A stretch of DNA of 33,568 nt, taken from Roseateles sp. GTDB taxonomy: Bacteria > Pseudomonadota > Gammaproteobacteria > Burkholderiales > Burkholderiaceae. Shown here piece after piece: positions 7,714 to 15,772 of the stretch (its first letter is position 1; every line of letters starts with the position of its first letter). Under the pieces are notes generated by a model that was not told where the DNA came from, did no database searches, and was given only the letters and a program-made list of their open reading frames with translations. Location: assembly GCA_019232985.1 (NCBI GenBank), contig JAFAMW010000056.1, positions 1 through 33,568 on the forward strand. Direction: 5' to 3'. A program made the translations under genes and the position numbers.

Positions 7714-8546
7714 AGCTCGATCTCTCCGTCGTAAACAGTCTCGGCCGGGCCCGTCATGACGACGTTGGCGCCCGACCATTCGATTCTCAGGTCGCCGCCG
7801 CGCGTCTGCACCTCGACGGCCGCGTCGAACAGGCCCATGCGGATGCCGGCGACGACGGCCGCGCAGGTGCCGGTGCCGCAGGCAAGCGTCTCGCCCGCGT
7901 CGCGCTCGAACACGCGCAGCCGTGCGGCGTCGCGCGCGAGGACCTGCAGGAAGCCGACGTTGACGCGGCGCGGAAAGCGCGCGTGCGACTCGATGCGCGG
8001 GCCGAGCGTCGCGACCGGCGCCGCGTCGACATCGTCGACGAGCGCGACCGCGTGCGGGTTGCCCATCGACAGGGTCGCGAATTCGGTGCCTTCGATCGTC
8101 CACAGCGGCTGGTCGCCGACGACGCGCGGCGTCAGGCCGCTCGAGTCGAAGGGCAGGCTCTCCGGCGCGAAGTCGGGCGCGCCCATGTCGACGCTGACGC
8201 GGCCGTCGTCGCGCAGCTGCAGCAGCAGGCGGCGGTTGACGGTCTCGACCGCGATGCTGCGCTTGGCCGTCAGGCCCTTGTCGACGACGTAGCGCACGAA
8301 GCAGCGCGCGCCGTTGCCGCAATGCTCGACCTCCTCGCCGTTCGCGCCGTTGAAGATGCGGTACGCGAAATCCAGGCCCGCGCTGCGCGCGGGTTCGATC
8401 ACGAGGATCTGGTCGCAGCCGACGCCGAAGCGCCGGTCGCCGAGCCGGCGCAGCTGCGCGGGCGCGAGCGCGAGCGGCGCGCGCGTCGCGTCGACGACGA
8501 CGAAGTCGTTGCCGGCGCCTTGCATCTTGGTGAAGCGCAGGTTCAT
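7710..8546 (-). CDS. dapF: Diaminopimelate epimerase
   Basis: The 278-residue protein starts [17 protein letters not shown], the family N-terminus. Both catalytic cysteines stand in their usual settings: Cys76 in EHCGNGARC and Cys223 in ACGTGTCA. The MGNPHAV segment near 161-167 is also typical. The enzyme interconverts LL- and meso-diaminopimelate, the last step before lysine and the peptidoglycan cross-link residue. It is cytoplasmic and cofactor-free. The gene follows the second acyltransferase gene by 17 bases and overlaps the DUF484 gene by four, inside a long minus-strand operon. Length equals that of E. coli DapF within a few residues. No anomalies seen. Confidence 0.97.
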   Translation of the reverse strand: MNLRFTKMQGAGNDFVVVDATRAPLALAPAQLRRLGDRRFGVGCDQILVIEPARSAGLDFAYRIFNGANGEEVEHCGNGARCFVRYVVDKGLTAKRSIAVETVNRRLLLQLRDDGRVSVDMGAPDFAPESLPFDSSGLTPRVVGDQPLWTIEGTEFATLSMGNPHAVALVDDVDAAPVATLGPRIESHARFPRRVNVGFLQVLARDAARLRVFERDAGETLACGTGTCAAVVAGIRMGLFDAAVEVQTRGGDLRIEWSGANVVMTGPAETVYDGEIEL

Positions 8547-8563
8547 GGCGCGATTATCCGGTC

Positions 8564-9469
8564 TCACCGGTGATAGACCGAGGGCACACCCTCGGGCCGC
8601 GTCTTGAAGCGCTTGTGGACCCACAGGTACTGGGCCGGGTTGGCGCGGATGCGGCCCTCGAGCCAGCGGTTCAGGAAGGCCGCGTCGGCGGCCGCGTCGC
8701 CGCTCGGGTAGCCCTCGAGCGGGGCGCAGGCCTCGACCTGGTAGCCGCGCCCGCCGGGCAGGATCGTCACGATGATCGGCTGCACGACCATGTCGAGGCT
8801 CGCGGCCATGCGCGCGGGCGCGAGCAGGGTCGCGGCCGGCACGCCGAAGAAGGGCACGAAGGCCGCGTCCTTGAGGCCGAAATCCATGTCGGGCAGGTTC
8901 ATGAAGACCCAGCCCTCGCGGATCCTGCGCAGCACCTGGCGCACGCCGTCGTGGCGGCTTACGAGCTCGACGCGGCCGAAGCGCGAGCGCGAGCGCTTGA
9001 GCTCGGCGTCGAACACCGGGTTGCTCTGGCGCTGGTAGATGCTGATGCCCGGGCAGCGCTGCTCGAGCATCAGGAGCGGCCCGGCCCATTCGAGGCCCGC
9101 GAAATGCGGCGTCAGCCACATCACGGGCTTGCCGGCCGTCGACGCGAGCTCGATGTCGCCGACATAACGGGTCAGCCGCTTGAGCCGGGCGGCCGACGCG
9201 AACGAGAGCAGCCCGCGCTCGAGCATCGCGCGGCCCATCCAGCCGAAATGCTCGCGCGCGAGGCGCGCGCGCGCGGCCGCGTCGAGCTCCGGAAAGCACA
9301 GCTCGAGGTTGCGCAGCGCGATACGCCGGCGCGAGCGCGCGGCGCGCCACAGCAGCGCGCCGAGGCCCTGGCCGAGCGCCGCGAGCAGCGGCAGCGGCAG
9401 GAAATGCAGCAGCCACAGCAGGCCGATCAGCGCACGCGCGCCGAAGCGGGAGACCCGGCCTTTGCTCAT
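8564..9469 (-). CDS. Lipid A biosynthesis late acyltransferase (LpxL/HtrB family)
   Basis: This 301-residue protein has an N-terminal membrane anchor (about 11-42, [16 protein letters not shown]) and a lysophospholipid-acyltransferase-type domain with the HX4E catalytic motif at His122-Glu127 ([10 protein letters not shown]). The segment [13 protein letters not shown] (51-63) is characteristic of LpxL/LpxM proteins, and [12 protein letters not shown] near the end is the typical C-terminal block. Such enzymes add a secondary acyl chain to Kdo2-lipid IVA at the inner face of the cytoplasmic membrane, using acyl-ACP. The start ATG overlaps the stop of the preceding homologue as ATGA. Which secondary position or chain length it serves cannot be told from sequence, so no symbol is given. 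Confidence 0.93.
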   Translation of the reverse strand: MSKGRVSRFGARALIGLLWLLHFLPLPLLAALGQGLGALLWRAARSRRRIALRNLELCFPELDAAARARLAREHFGWMGRAMLERGLLSFASAARLKRLTRYVGDIELASTAGKPVMWLTPHFAGLEWAGPLLMLEQRCPGISIYQRQSNPVFDAELKRSRSRFGRVELVSRHDGVRQVLRRIREGWVFMNLPDMDFGLKDAAFVPFFGVPAATLLAPARMAASLDMVVQPIIVTILPGGRGYQVEACAPLEGYPSGDAAADAAFLNRWLEGRIRANPAQYLWVHKRFKTRPEGVPSVYHR

Positions 9470-10359
9470 TGACCGTCCTTCGCGGCAGGCGCCGCGGCCG
9501 GCGGCGCCGCGCCGATGTCGAGCCCGCGCGGCTTCTTGTAGCGGTGGTAGCCCCACAGGTACTGGCCCGGCGCGCGCCGGATCAGCCCCTCCATCGCGGC
9601 GTTGACGGCCGCCGTCGCGGCCTCGGGGCCGAGCTCGGGGGAGATCGCCGGCGCGTCGAGCACATGGACGACGTAGCCGTGCCCCTTGGGCAGGCGCTCG
9701 CCCCACAGCAGCACGAGCGCCGCGCCGGTCTGCTGGACCAGGCGGTGCGCGAGCGTCATCGTGTAGGCCGGCTTGCCGAAGAACGGCGACCAGACGCCGA
9801 GCCCGTCGGGCGGCACCTGGTCGGGCAGCAGGCCGACGGTGCGGCCCGCGCGCAGCGCGCGGATCATCTGGCGCACGCCGGCGAGGTTGGCCGGCGCGGT
9901 CTCGAGGTGGCGGCGGCCGCGCGACGCGTCGACGACGCCGCGGATCCAGGCCTTGCGCGCCGGGCGGAACAGCACCGTGATCGGCGCCAGCGCGCCGCAG
10001 CGCTCGGCGTAGGCCTGAGCGCAAATCTCGAACGAGCCGAGGTGCGGCGTCAGCAGCAGCAGGCCCTTGCCCGCGGCGACGGCCGCGTCGATGCGCTCGG
10101 CGCCCTGCCATTGCAGGCGCGCGCCCAACGCTTCAGTGTCGGGACGCAGCCACAGCCACGGCAGCTCGGTGACCATGCGCCCGGCCGCGGCGATGGCCGG
10201 GCGCGCGGCCGCCCAGGGCAGGCCCGCCTGCGCGACGTTCGCCCTGAAGCGCCCGCGGTAGGTCGGCGACGCGAGGAAGGTAATCCAGCCGAGCAGGGCG
10301 CCCACGGCGTGTAAAAGCCGCAGCGGCCAGCGGGACAGCACACGAAAGAGCAAGGACAT
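9466..10359 (-). CDS. Second lipid A acyltransferase-like protein (LpxL family, tandem homologue)
   Basis: The 297-residue product is a diverged homologue of the gene directly downstream. It has an N-terminal hydrophobic anchor (about 15-33), the HX4E motif at His106-Glu111 (TPHLGSFE), the RPARKAW substrate region and the C-terminal [11 protein letters not shown] block. Its N-terminal part lacks the well-kept LELCFPEL motif of the other copy ([11 protein letters not shown] instead), so its acyl or acceptor specificity may differ. I chose ATG 10359; an in-frame ATG at 10377 would add six residues. It is the first gene of the minus-strand operon and is divergent from metK. Two tandem acyltransferases before dapF suit the two secondary acylations of lipid A. 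The C-terminal 20 residues are Ala/Pro-rich and look disordered. Confidence 0.9.
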   Translation of the reverse strand: MSLLFRVLSRWPLRLLHAVGALLGWITFLASPTYRGRFRANVAQAGLPWAAARPAIAAAGRMVTELPWLWLRPDTEALGARLQWQGAERIDAAVAAGKGLLLLTPHLGSFEICAQAYAERCGALAPITVLFRPARKAWIRGVVDASRGRRHLETAPANLAGVRQMIRALRAGRTVGLLPDQVPPDGLGVWSPFFGKPAYTMTLAHRLVQQTGAALVLLWGERLPKGHGYVVHVLDAPAISPELGPEAATAAVNAAMEGLIRRAPGQYLWGYHRYKKPRGLDIGAAPPAAAPAAKDGQ

Positions 10360-10493
10360 TTCTATAATGGGTGCCATCGCCGAGTTACTGAACAACTTGC
10401 GGGGCGATTCATAAATTCTGCTAAAGCGTTCGCCGCGCCGCCCGAGGGCAGCAACGGCAAACGCCGTTGAAACGACATCTCTGGAGTTTAAAA
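10360..10493 (+). promoter_or_regulatory. metK / acyltransferase divergent region with metK leader hairpin
   Basis: This gap holds the promoters of both divergent transcripts. A perfect 7-base stem lies in the metK leader: CAACGGC at 10452-10458 and GCCGTTG at 10463-10469, with an AAAC loop. It ends 25 bases before the GTG start of metK. GGAG at 10483-10486 is the ribosome-binding site. A stretch of lower GC (10407-10426) may hold the promoter. I do not recognise a known SAM riboswitch fold. Confidence 0.45.
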
Positions 10494-11672
10494 GTGGCGA
10501 ACGACTTCCTCTTCACCTCCGAATCGGTCTCCGAGGGCCATCCCGACAAGGTCGCGGACCAGATCTCGGACGCGATTCTCGACGCAATCTACACGCAGGA
10601 CCCGCGCTCGCGTGTCGCGGCCGAGACGCTTTGCAACACCGGCCTGGTCGTGCTCGCGGGCGAGATCACGACGAACGCGCATGTCGACTACATCCAGGTC
10701 GCGCGCGACACGATCAAGCGCATCGGCTACGACAACACCGAATACGGCATCGACTACAAGGGCTGCGCGGTCCTCGTCGCCTACGACAAGCAGAGCAACG
10801 ACATCGCCCAGGGCGTCGACCACGCGTCGGACGACCACCTCAACACCGGCGCCGGCGACCAGGGCCTGATGTTCGGCTACGCCTGCGACGAGACGCCCGA
10901 GCTGATGCCCGCGCCGATCTACTACGCGCACCGCCTCGTCGAGCGCCAGGCCCAGCTGCGCAAGGACGGCCGCCTGCCCTTCCTGCGTCCCGACGCGAAG
11001 AGCCAGGTCACGATGCGCTACGTCGACGGCAAGCCGCACTCGATCGACACGGTCGTGCTGTCGACCCAGCATGCCCCGGAGATGAGCCTGGGCGACAAGA
11101 TGAAGCCCGAGTTCTACGAGGCCGTCATCGAGGAAATCATCAAGCCGGTGCTGCCCAAGGAATGGCTGCAGGACACCAAGTACCTGGTCAACCCGACCGG
11201 CCGCTTCGTCATCGGCGGCCCGCAGGGCGACTGCGGCCTGACCGGCCGCAAGATCATCGTCGACACCTACGGCGGCGCCTGCCCGCACGGCGGCGGCGCG
11301 TTCTCGGGCAAGGATCCCACAAAGGTCGACCGCTCGGCCGCCTACGCCGCGCGCTACGTCGCGAAGAACATCGTCGCGGCGGGCCTCGCGCGCCAGTGCC
11401 AGATCCAGGTCGCCTACGCGATCGGCGTCGCGCGGCCGATGAACGTGACCGTCTACACCGAGGGCACGGGCGTGATCCCCGACGAGCGGATCGCCGCGCT
11501 CGTCAACGCGCATTTCGACCTGCGCCCGAAGGGCATCATCCAGATGCTCGACCTGCTGCGCCCGATCTACTCGAAGACGGCGGCCTACGGGCACTTCGGC
11601 CGCGAGGAGCCGGAGTTCACGTGGGAAAAGGTCGACAAGGCAGCCGAGCTGCGCGCTGCAGCCGGCCTGTAA
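10494..11672 (+). CDS. metK: S-adenosylmethionine synthetase
   Basis: The 392-residue protein is of normal family length (E. coli 384) and carries the signatures [11 protein letters not shown] (13-23), the P-loop-like [20 protein letters not shown] and [10 protein letters not shown]. It makes S-adenosylmethionine from methionine and ATP in the cytoplasm as a tetramer. I chose the GTG at 10494 because the protein then begins [14 protein letters not shown] as expected, and GGAG lies 7 bases upstream; a TTG start at 10467 would add nine residues without family support. SAM made here feeds the CFA synthase and RlmI-type enzymes encoded nearby, though that is a general metabolic link and not evidence of co-regulation. 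The downstream Sel1-type gene begins 24 bases after the stop and may be co-transcribed. Confidence 0.97.
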   Translation: MANDFLFTSESVSEGHPDKVADQISDAILDAIYTQDPRSRVAAETLCNTGLVVLAGEITTNAHVDYIQVARDTIKRIGYDNTEYGIDYKGCAVLVAYDKQSNDIAQGVDHASDDHLNTGAGDQGLMFGYACDETPELMPAPIYYAHRLVERQAQLRKDGRLPFLRPDAKSQVTMRYVDGKPHSIDTVVLSTQHAPEMSLGDKMKPEFYEAVIEEIIKPVLPKEWLQDTKYLVNPTGRFVIGGPQGDCGLTGRKIIVDTYGGACPHGGGAFSGKDPTKVDRSAAYAARYVAKNIVAAGLARQCQIQVAYAIGVARPMNVTVYTEGTGVIPDERIAALVNAHFDLRPKGIIQMLDLLRPIYSKTAAYGHFGREEPEFTWEKVDKAAELRAAAGL

Positions 11673-11695
11673 GGCCTAGAGCTAGCGCGACGCCG

Positions 11696-12241
11696 GTGCG
11701 CCAAGCCCTGCTCGCCCTGCTGATCGTCGCGTCGGCCCGGTCCGCCTGGGCCGACGAATCGGCCTACCGGCTCGGCGAGGACGCCTGGCGCACCCAGGAC
11801 TACGCCGAGGCGCGCCGGCAATGGCGCCTGGCGATCGCCGAGGGCGGGTCGCTCGACGCCTACGACAAGCTCGGCTACCTGCTGTATTACGGCCTCGGCG
11901 GCGACGCCGACCCGGGCCAGGCCGTCGAGCTGTGGCGCCGCGGCGCCGTGCTCGCGCTGCCGGAGTCGCAGCTGCACCTGGGCAGCGCGTTCGAGGACGG
12001 CGTCGCCGTGCGCTCGAGCCGCGCGCTCGCCTACGCCTGGTACCTGTGCGCTGTCGCGACGGCCGCGCGCCACCCGAAGACCGACGCGATCGAAGCCGAC
12101 GTCAGGCAGTCGGCCGAAACCGCGCGCGACCGCCTCGCGCCCAAGCTCAGCCGCGCCGACCGCGTCGAGGGCGAGCGCGTCGCGCAGGAGCTGATCGCCA
12201 AGTACAGCGCGCCGCTCGCACTCGAGCCGGCGCAGCCCTGA
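11696..12241 (+). CDS. Exported Sel1-like repeat (tetratricopeptide-type) protein
   Basis: The 181-residue product begins at GTG 11696 with a signal peptide (RQALLALLIVASARSAWA, cleavage before DES near residue 20). It then shows two to three Sel1-type helical repeats: AYRLGEDAWRTQDYAEARRQW, KLGYLLYYGLGGDADPGQAVELW cut here to its key feature YGLGGDADPGQAVELWRRGA, and a LHLGSAFEDGVAV repeat ending in AYAWYLCAV. Sel1 repeats make alpha-solenoids for protein contacts, usually in the periplasm when exported. The gene follows metK by 23 bases. No enzymatic motif is visible and the partner is unknown. Start choice rests on the signal peptide; no strong ribosome-binding site precedes it. Confidence 0.78.
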   Translation: MRQALLALLIVASARSAWADESAYRLGEDAWRTQDYAEARRQWRLAIAEGGSLDAYDKLGYLLYYGLGGDADPGQAVELWRRGAVLALPESQLHLGSAFEDGVAVRSSRALAYAWYLCAVATAARHPKTDAIEADVRQSAETARDRLAPKLSRADRVEGERVAQELIAKYSAPLALEPAQP

Positions 12242-12305
12242 TCAAGATCAGGGGTATTGCAACGGTCGCGCGTACCATTGTTCGATGCTGTAGCGGAGCG
12301 TAGCG

Positions 12306-12536
12306 ATGAACGACCAGGTCAAGGAACTCGCCGAACGCAGCCTGGCGCTGCCGGCCGACGATCGAGCAACGCTGGCCGAACTGCTGCTCGCGTCGCTGGC
12401 CTCTGAACCCAAGCCCGCTGTCGACGCAGCCTGGGACGATGAAATCGCGCGCCGCCTCGCGGCCTACGACCGCGGTGAAGTTCAGGCCATCGATGCCGCC
12501 ACTGTTTTTGCACGCGCGACTGCCATCGCGCGGTGA
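12306..12536 (+). CDS. Addiction module antitoxin (unstable antitoxin family, PF09720-like)
   Basis: This 76-residue acidic protein has the layout of the small 'putative addiction module component' antitoxins: an N-terminal helical part with AERSLALPADDRATLAELLL, then SLASEP and a DAAWDDEIARRLAAYDRGE segment that typically wraps the toxin. The family neutralises RelE/ParE-like toxins and represses its own promoter. The ATG at 12306 is preceded by GCGGAG at about 12293-12298. Its stop overlaps the GTG start of the toxin gene (GTGA), which couples the two proteins. The pair lies between the Sel1-type gene and the convergent M13 peptidase gene. I recognise the family from its motifs. Confidence 0.9.
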   Translation: MNDQVKELAERSLALPADDRATLAELLLASLASEPKPAVDAAWDDEIARRLAAYDRGEVQAIDAATVFARATAIAR

Positions 12537-12829
12537 TTCCGATCCGTTTTCTGCCGGCCGCCGAGGCCGAGCTGCTGCATGAAACGGCCTATTACTCGCA
12601 TGTCCGCGCAGGATTGGGTATCCGCTTCAAGAACGCCGTCGGCGACGCTGTGGATCGTGCCGCGCGAACTCCGGCAGCTGGCGCCCAGGGCTTCCTCGGC
12701 ACGCGCCGACTTCGGGTAGCCGGCTTCCCATTCAGCGTCTTCTATCGCCACACCGAGCGCGAGGTGCTGATCGTCGCACTCGCACCGGATCGAAAACGCC
12801 CTGGGTATTGGCGGCGGCGCATCGTCTGA
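12533..12829 (+). CDS. RelE/ParE family toxin
   Basis: The 98-residue product has the compact fold signature of RelE/ParE toxins: IRFLPAAEAELLHETAYY at the N-terminus, a GLGIRFKNAVGDAVDR helix, RRLRVAGFPFSVFYRH in the core strands and VLIVALAPDRKRPGYW at the C-terminus. Members either cleave mRNA at the ribosome (RelE) or inhibit gyrase (ParE); the sequence does not settle which, though the partner family goes mostly with ParE-like folds. It starts with GTG overlapping the antitoxin stop by four bases, an arrangement that makes toxin output depend on antitoxin translation. It appears full length, so this module is intact, unlike the PIN module near 3 kb. Confidence 0.9.
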   Translation: MIPIRFLPAAEAELLHETAYYSHVRAGLGIRFKNAVGDAVDRAARTPAAGAQGFLGTRRLRVAGFPFSVFYRHTEREVLIVALAPDRKRPGYWRRRIV

Positions 12830-12850
12830 CGCGCCTGGCTCCGAAGCGAA

Positions 12851-12873
12851 ACGGGCCGCATCGAGCGGCCCGT
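12851..12873. terminator. Hairpin between convergent toxin and M13 peptidase genes
   Basis: A perfect 9-base stem (ACGGGCCGC at 12851-12859 and GCGGCCCGT at 12865-12873, loop ATCGA) lies 21 bases after the toxin stop and 25 bases beyond the peptidase stop. Its position between convergent genes fits a two-way terminator, but there is no T-run on either side, so the role is inferred. Confidence 0.55.
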
Positions 12874-12898
12874 CGTGCGCGTCAGACGTCGCCGCCGC

Positions 12899-14929
12899 TC
12901 ACCAGATCACGACCCGCTTGTCGTCCGGGCGCACCATCGGGTCGCCGACCTTGCAGCTGAAGGCCTTGGCGAACGCCGGCATGTTCGACGGCGCTGCCGT
13001 CGCGCGGAAGCCGCCCGGCGCGTGCGGGTCGGTGTTCAGGCGCAGCAGCTGGGCCTGGTCGCGGATGCTCATCGCCCAGACGCTCGCGAAGTCCATGAAG
13101 AAGCGCTGCTCGCGCGAGAAGCCGTCGAGCATCGGGTCGGGCTTGCCCGCGTCGGCCTTGAGCAGCGCGTCGAGCGCGACGTTCAGGCCGCCGAGGTCGG
13201 CGATGTTCTCGCCGAGCGTGAGCTTGCCGTTCGCGTGCTTGTCCGGGTGGTCGGCGAGCGGCACGTACTCGTCGGCCTGGGCGACCAGGCGCGCGGTGCG
13301 CTGTTCGAAGCGCTCGCGGTCCTCGGCCGTCCACCAGTTGACGTTGTTGCCGAGGCCGTCGAACTGGCTGCCCTTGTCGTCGAAGCCGTGCAGCGACTCG
13401 TGACCGATCACGGCGCCGATGCCGCCGTAGTTGCTCGCGTCGTCGCCCCTCGCGTAGAAGAACGGCGGCTGCAGGATCGCGGCCGGGAAGTTGATCGTGT
13501 TCGTCGACGGGCTGTAGTAGGCGTTGACGGTCTGCGGCGTCATGCTCCACTCGTAGCGGTCGGTGGGCCGGCCGAGCTTGTCGAGGTTGTAGCGGCGGTT
13601 GAACGCGCGCGCGGCGCGCATGTCGCCGTAGAAATCGGCGCCGCCGACCTTCAGGCCGTCCCAGCTGCGCCATTGGTCGGGGTAGCCGATCTTGGGCAGG
13701 AAGGTCGCCCATTTCTCGAGCGCGCGCTGCTTGGTCTCGGGGCTCATCCAGTCGAGCTTCTCGAGCCGCTCCTTGAGCGCCTCGCGGACGTTCGTCACGA
13801 GCTCCTTCGCACGCGCCTTGGCCTCGGGCGGGAAGTACTCCCTCACGTAGAGCTGGCCGAGCGCCTGGCCCATCGCGCCGTTCACGGCATCGAGCGCGCG
13901 CTTCCAGCGCGGCGACATCTCGGGCTGGCCATTCAGCAGCTTGTCGTAGAACGCGAAGTTCTCGTCCTCGAAGGGCTTGGACAGCCAGATCGACGCGCCG
14001 TCGATCACGTGGAACGCGAGGTAGTCGCGCCATTGCTCGATCGGCGCCTCGGCGAGCTGCGCGTCGAACGCGGCGAAGAACTTGGGCTGCGACAGCGAGA
14101 AGCCCTGGTCGACCTTGACGCCCTGCGACTTGAAGTAGGCGGCCCAGTCGAAATGCGGCGTGACCTTGTCGGCCTCGGCGACGCTGACGAAGTGATACTG
14201 GTTCTGCGGGTCGCGCAGCTCGACGCGCGACAGCGAGGCCGCGGCGAGCCTGGTCTCGAACGCGAGCACCGCCTCGGCGCGCGTCGCGGCGGCCTCGGGC
14301 GCCGCGCCGGTCAGCTCGAACAGCTTCGCGATATGGCCGACGTAGGCCTTGCGGATCGGCTCGTACTCGGCGCGGCTGTAGTAGTCGGGCGTCGGCAGGC
14401 CCAAGCCGCCCTGGCTCGCGAAGCCGACCTGGCGGCGCGCGTCCTTGTAGTCGGCGCCCGCGTAGAACGCGAAGCCGATGGACTGGCCGCCCGCGTGGGC
14501 CTTGCGCAGCCACGCGACGACGTCGTGCGGGTTCTTCAGCGCGGCGATCGCCTTGAGCTCGGGCGCGAGCGGCGCGGCGCCGAGCTGGTCGATGCGCGGC
14601 TCGTCCATCGCGGCGCGGTAGAGCCAGCCGATCTTCTGCTCGATCGAGCCGGGCCTGGCCTGCTCGGCACCCTTGTCGGCGGCCTCGACGATCTTGCGCT
14701 GCGCTTCACGGCTTTGCTCGGCGAGCTTGTCGAAGCTGCCCCAGCGCGTCTTGTCGGCCGGCAGCGGGTTCGCCGCGACCCAGTGGTTGTTCACGTAGGC
14801 GTTGAAGTCGATGCATGGCGAGACGCTCGTGTCGACGTCGGGCTTGAGGCCCGCGGTCTGGGCCAGTGCGGCGCCGTGCAGGGCGGCCGCGGCGGCGAGG
14901 GCGATCAGATGACGGCTGAATGAAGGCAT
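12899..14929 (-). CDS. M13 family zinc metallopeptidase (neprilysin/PepO-like), exported
   Basis: The 676-residue protein has a signal peptide (HLIALAAAAALHGAALA, cleavage near 23) and a neprilysin-type layout: an N-terminal helical domain (about 30-450) and a C-terminal catalytic domain. Zinc ligands are His510 and His514 in GHESLHGFDDKG and Glu574 in GENIADLGG; the NAYYSPSTN substrate motif is at 469-477. The protein ends in RVVIW, close to the conserved C-terminal Trp of the family. Such enzymes cut short peptides, here in the periplasm. ATG 14929 is chosen because the signal peptide begins there; an in-frame start nine codons upstream is possible. HESLH fits HExxH although family members more often have HEITH or HELTH. 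Confidence 0.95.
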   Translation of the reverse strand: MPSFSRHLIALAAAAALHGAALAQTAGLKPDVDTSVSPCIDFNAYVNNHWVAANPLPADKTRWGSFDKLAEQSREAQRKIVEAADKGAEQARPGSIEQKIGWLYRAAMDEPRIDQLGAAPLAPELKAIAALKNPHDVVAWLRKAHAGGQSIGFAFYAGADYKDARRQVGFASQGGLGLPTPDYYSRAEYEPIRKAYVGHIAKLFELTGAAPEAAATRAEAVLAFETRLAAASLSRVELRDPQNQYHFVSVAEADKVTPHFDWAAYFKSQGVKVDQGFSLSQPKFFAAFDAQLAEAPIEQWRDYLAFHVIDGASIWLSKPFEDENFAFYDKLLNGQPEMSPRWKRALDAVNGAMGQALGQLYVREYFPPEAKARAKELVTNVREALKERLEKLDWMSPETKQRALEKWATFLPKIGYPDQWRSWDGLKVGGADFYGDMRAARAFNRRYNLDKLGRPTDRYEWSMTPQTVNAYYSPSTNTINFPAAILQPPFFYARGDDASNYGGIGAVIGHESLHGFDDKGSQFDGLGNNVNWWTAEDRERFEQRTARLVAQADEYVPLADHPDKHANGKLTLGENIADLGGLNVALDALLKADAGKPDPMLDGFSREQRFFMDFASVWAMSIRDQAQLLRLNTDPHAPGGFRATAAPSNMPAFAKAFSCKVGDPMVRPDDKRVVIW

Positions 14930-15035
14930 GTCGAAGCACTCGGGAAGGTCGAACAAACGCGCACGATAGCCGCGTTCGCGGCGTTGGCGCGGGTATCGAA
15001 AGTCAATTCGGGGGTTTTTGCGGGGGGCGGCACGC

Positions 15036-15680
15036 TCAGTAATCGACGCGGAAACGCTGGCCGCGCCAGCTCAGCTGGACGCTGTGCAGGCCGATCGTCT
15101 CGACGCGCAGGTCCGGCGCGACGCTGTCGCCCTCGTGCAGGATCTGGCCGTTCACGAACAGCACGCGGTCGGCCGGCGCGGCCGCGGCGACCGCACCGTT
15201 GATGTTCAGCGGCGGCAGGCTCTTGCGCGTCGCGGCCGGTAGCTCGATCAGCGACGGCACGGCGGCCTGGGCCGGCGCGGCGGCGGTCGCCGGGGCCGCA
15301 GCGGTACGCCCGGCGGGCGTCGGCTGCGCCGGCTGCTGCACCAGCTGCGCCGAAGACGGCAAGGCCTGTTGCTGCCGCGCGGGCGGCGGGGTCAGCGTCG
15401 GCGGCGGCGCGGCGAGAGTCGGCGCCGGGGCCGGGGCGGCCGCGACCGGCGGCGCGTCCGGCGCGGGAGCCGGACCCGGCGGCGGCGGTGCGCCGGGCCG
15501 CAGCCACGCGTACAGGGCCGCGACCGCGAGCAGCAGCACGAGCACGGCCAGGATGGGCACGAGCGCGTTGCGGCGGTGCGCGGCGTCGCCGGCCGCGCTG
15601 CTCGCGAGCGTCGGCACCGCGCCGCGCTCGCGCTCGCGCTCGGCTTCCGCGCGCTTGAGGGCGTCGAGGATGTAGGACAT
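15036..15680 (-). CDS. gspB: General secretion pathway protein B
   Basis: The 214-residue protein starts MSYILDALKRAEAERER, the signature N-terminus of GspB/ExeB. A single membrane segment follows at about 39-60 (ALVPILAVLVLLLAVAALYAW), then a long Pro/Ala-rich periplasmic linker (about 63-150) and a C-terminal GspB domain (about 150-214: LNINGAVAA, RVLFVNGQILHEGD, VQLSWRGQRFRVDY). GspB works with GspA in the inner membrane to help place the type II secretion secretin through the peptidoglycan. It lies 92 bases after gspA on the same strand. No other type II secretion genes are in the window. The start at 15680 is fixed by the signature. Confidence 0.93.
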   Translation of the reverse strand: MSYILDALKRAEAERERERGAVPTLASSAAGDAAHRRNALVPILAVLVLLLAVAALYAWLRPGAPPPPGPAPAPDAPPVAAAPAPAPTLAAPPPTLTPPPARQQQALPSSAQLVQQPAQPTPAGRTAAAPATAAAPAQAAVPSLIELPAATRKSLPPLNINGAVAAAAPADRVLFVNGQILHEGDSVAPDLRVETIGLHSVQLSWRGQRFRVDY

Positions 15681-15729
15681 GTCAGTGGCGCCCGGCCGCC
15701 CGAAGCCACTGACCGCCCCCTCGGGGGGC
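15681..15729. repeat. Two adjacent perfect inverted repeats between gspA and gspB
   Basis: Directly before the gspB start lies an 8-base inverted repeat (GTCAGTGG at 15681-15688 and CCACTGAC at 15706-15713) with a 17-base loop. Next to it is a 6-base stem (GCCCCC at 15715-15720 and GGGGGC at 15724-15729). The type is familiar from intergenic repeats of Comamonadaceae-like genomes, but no copy number can be told from one window. In the transcript the first stem overlaps the gspB ribosome-binding region. Confidence 0.65.
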
Positions 15730-15772
15730 AGAGAGACCGAGCGACAGCGAGGACGAACGTGGGAGTTTCATG

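Noticed and set aside
10363..10368. A perfect TATAAT hexamer on the plus strand upstream of metK
   Set aside because: No acceptable -35 element lies 16-18 bases before it. It may be chance in a short AT-richer patch, so I did not annotate it as the metK promoter.
10453..10493. A known SAM-type riboswitch in the metK leader
   Set aside because: Only one short hairpin is visible. The multi-helix cores of SAM-I, or the pseudoknot of SAM-II, cannot be drawn here.
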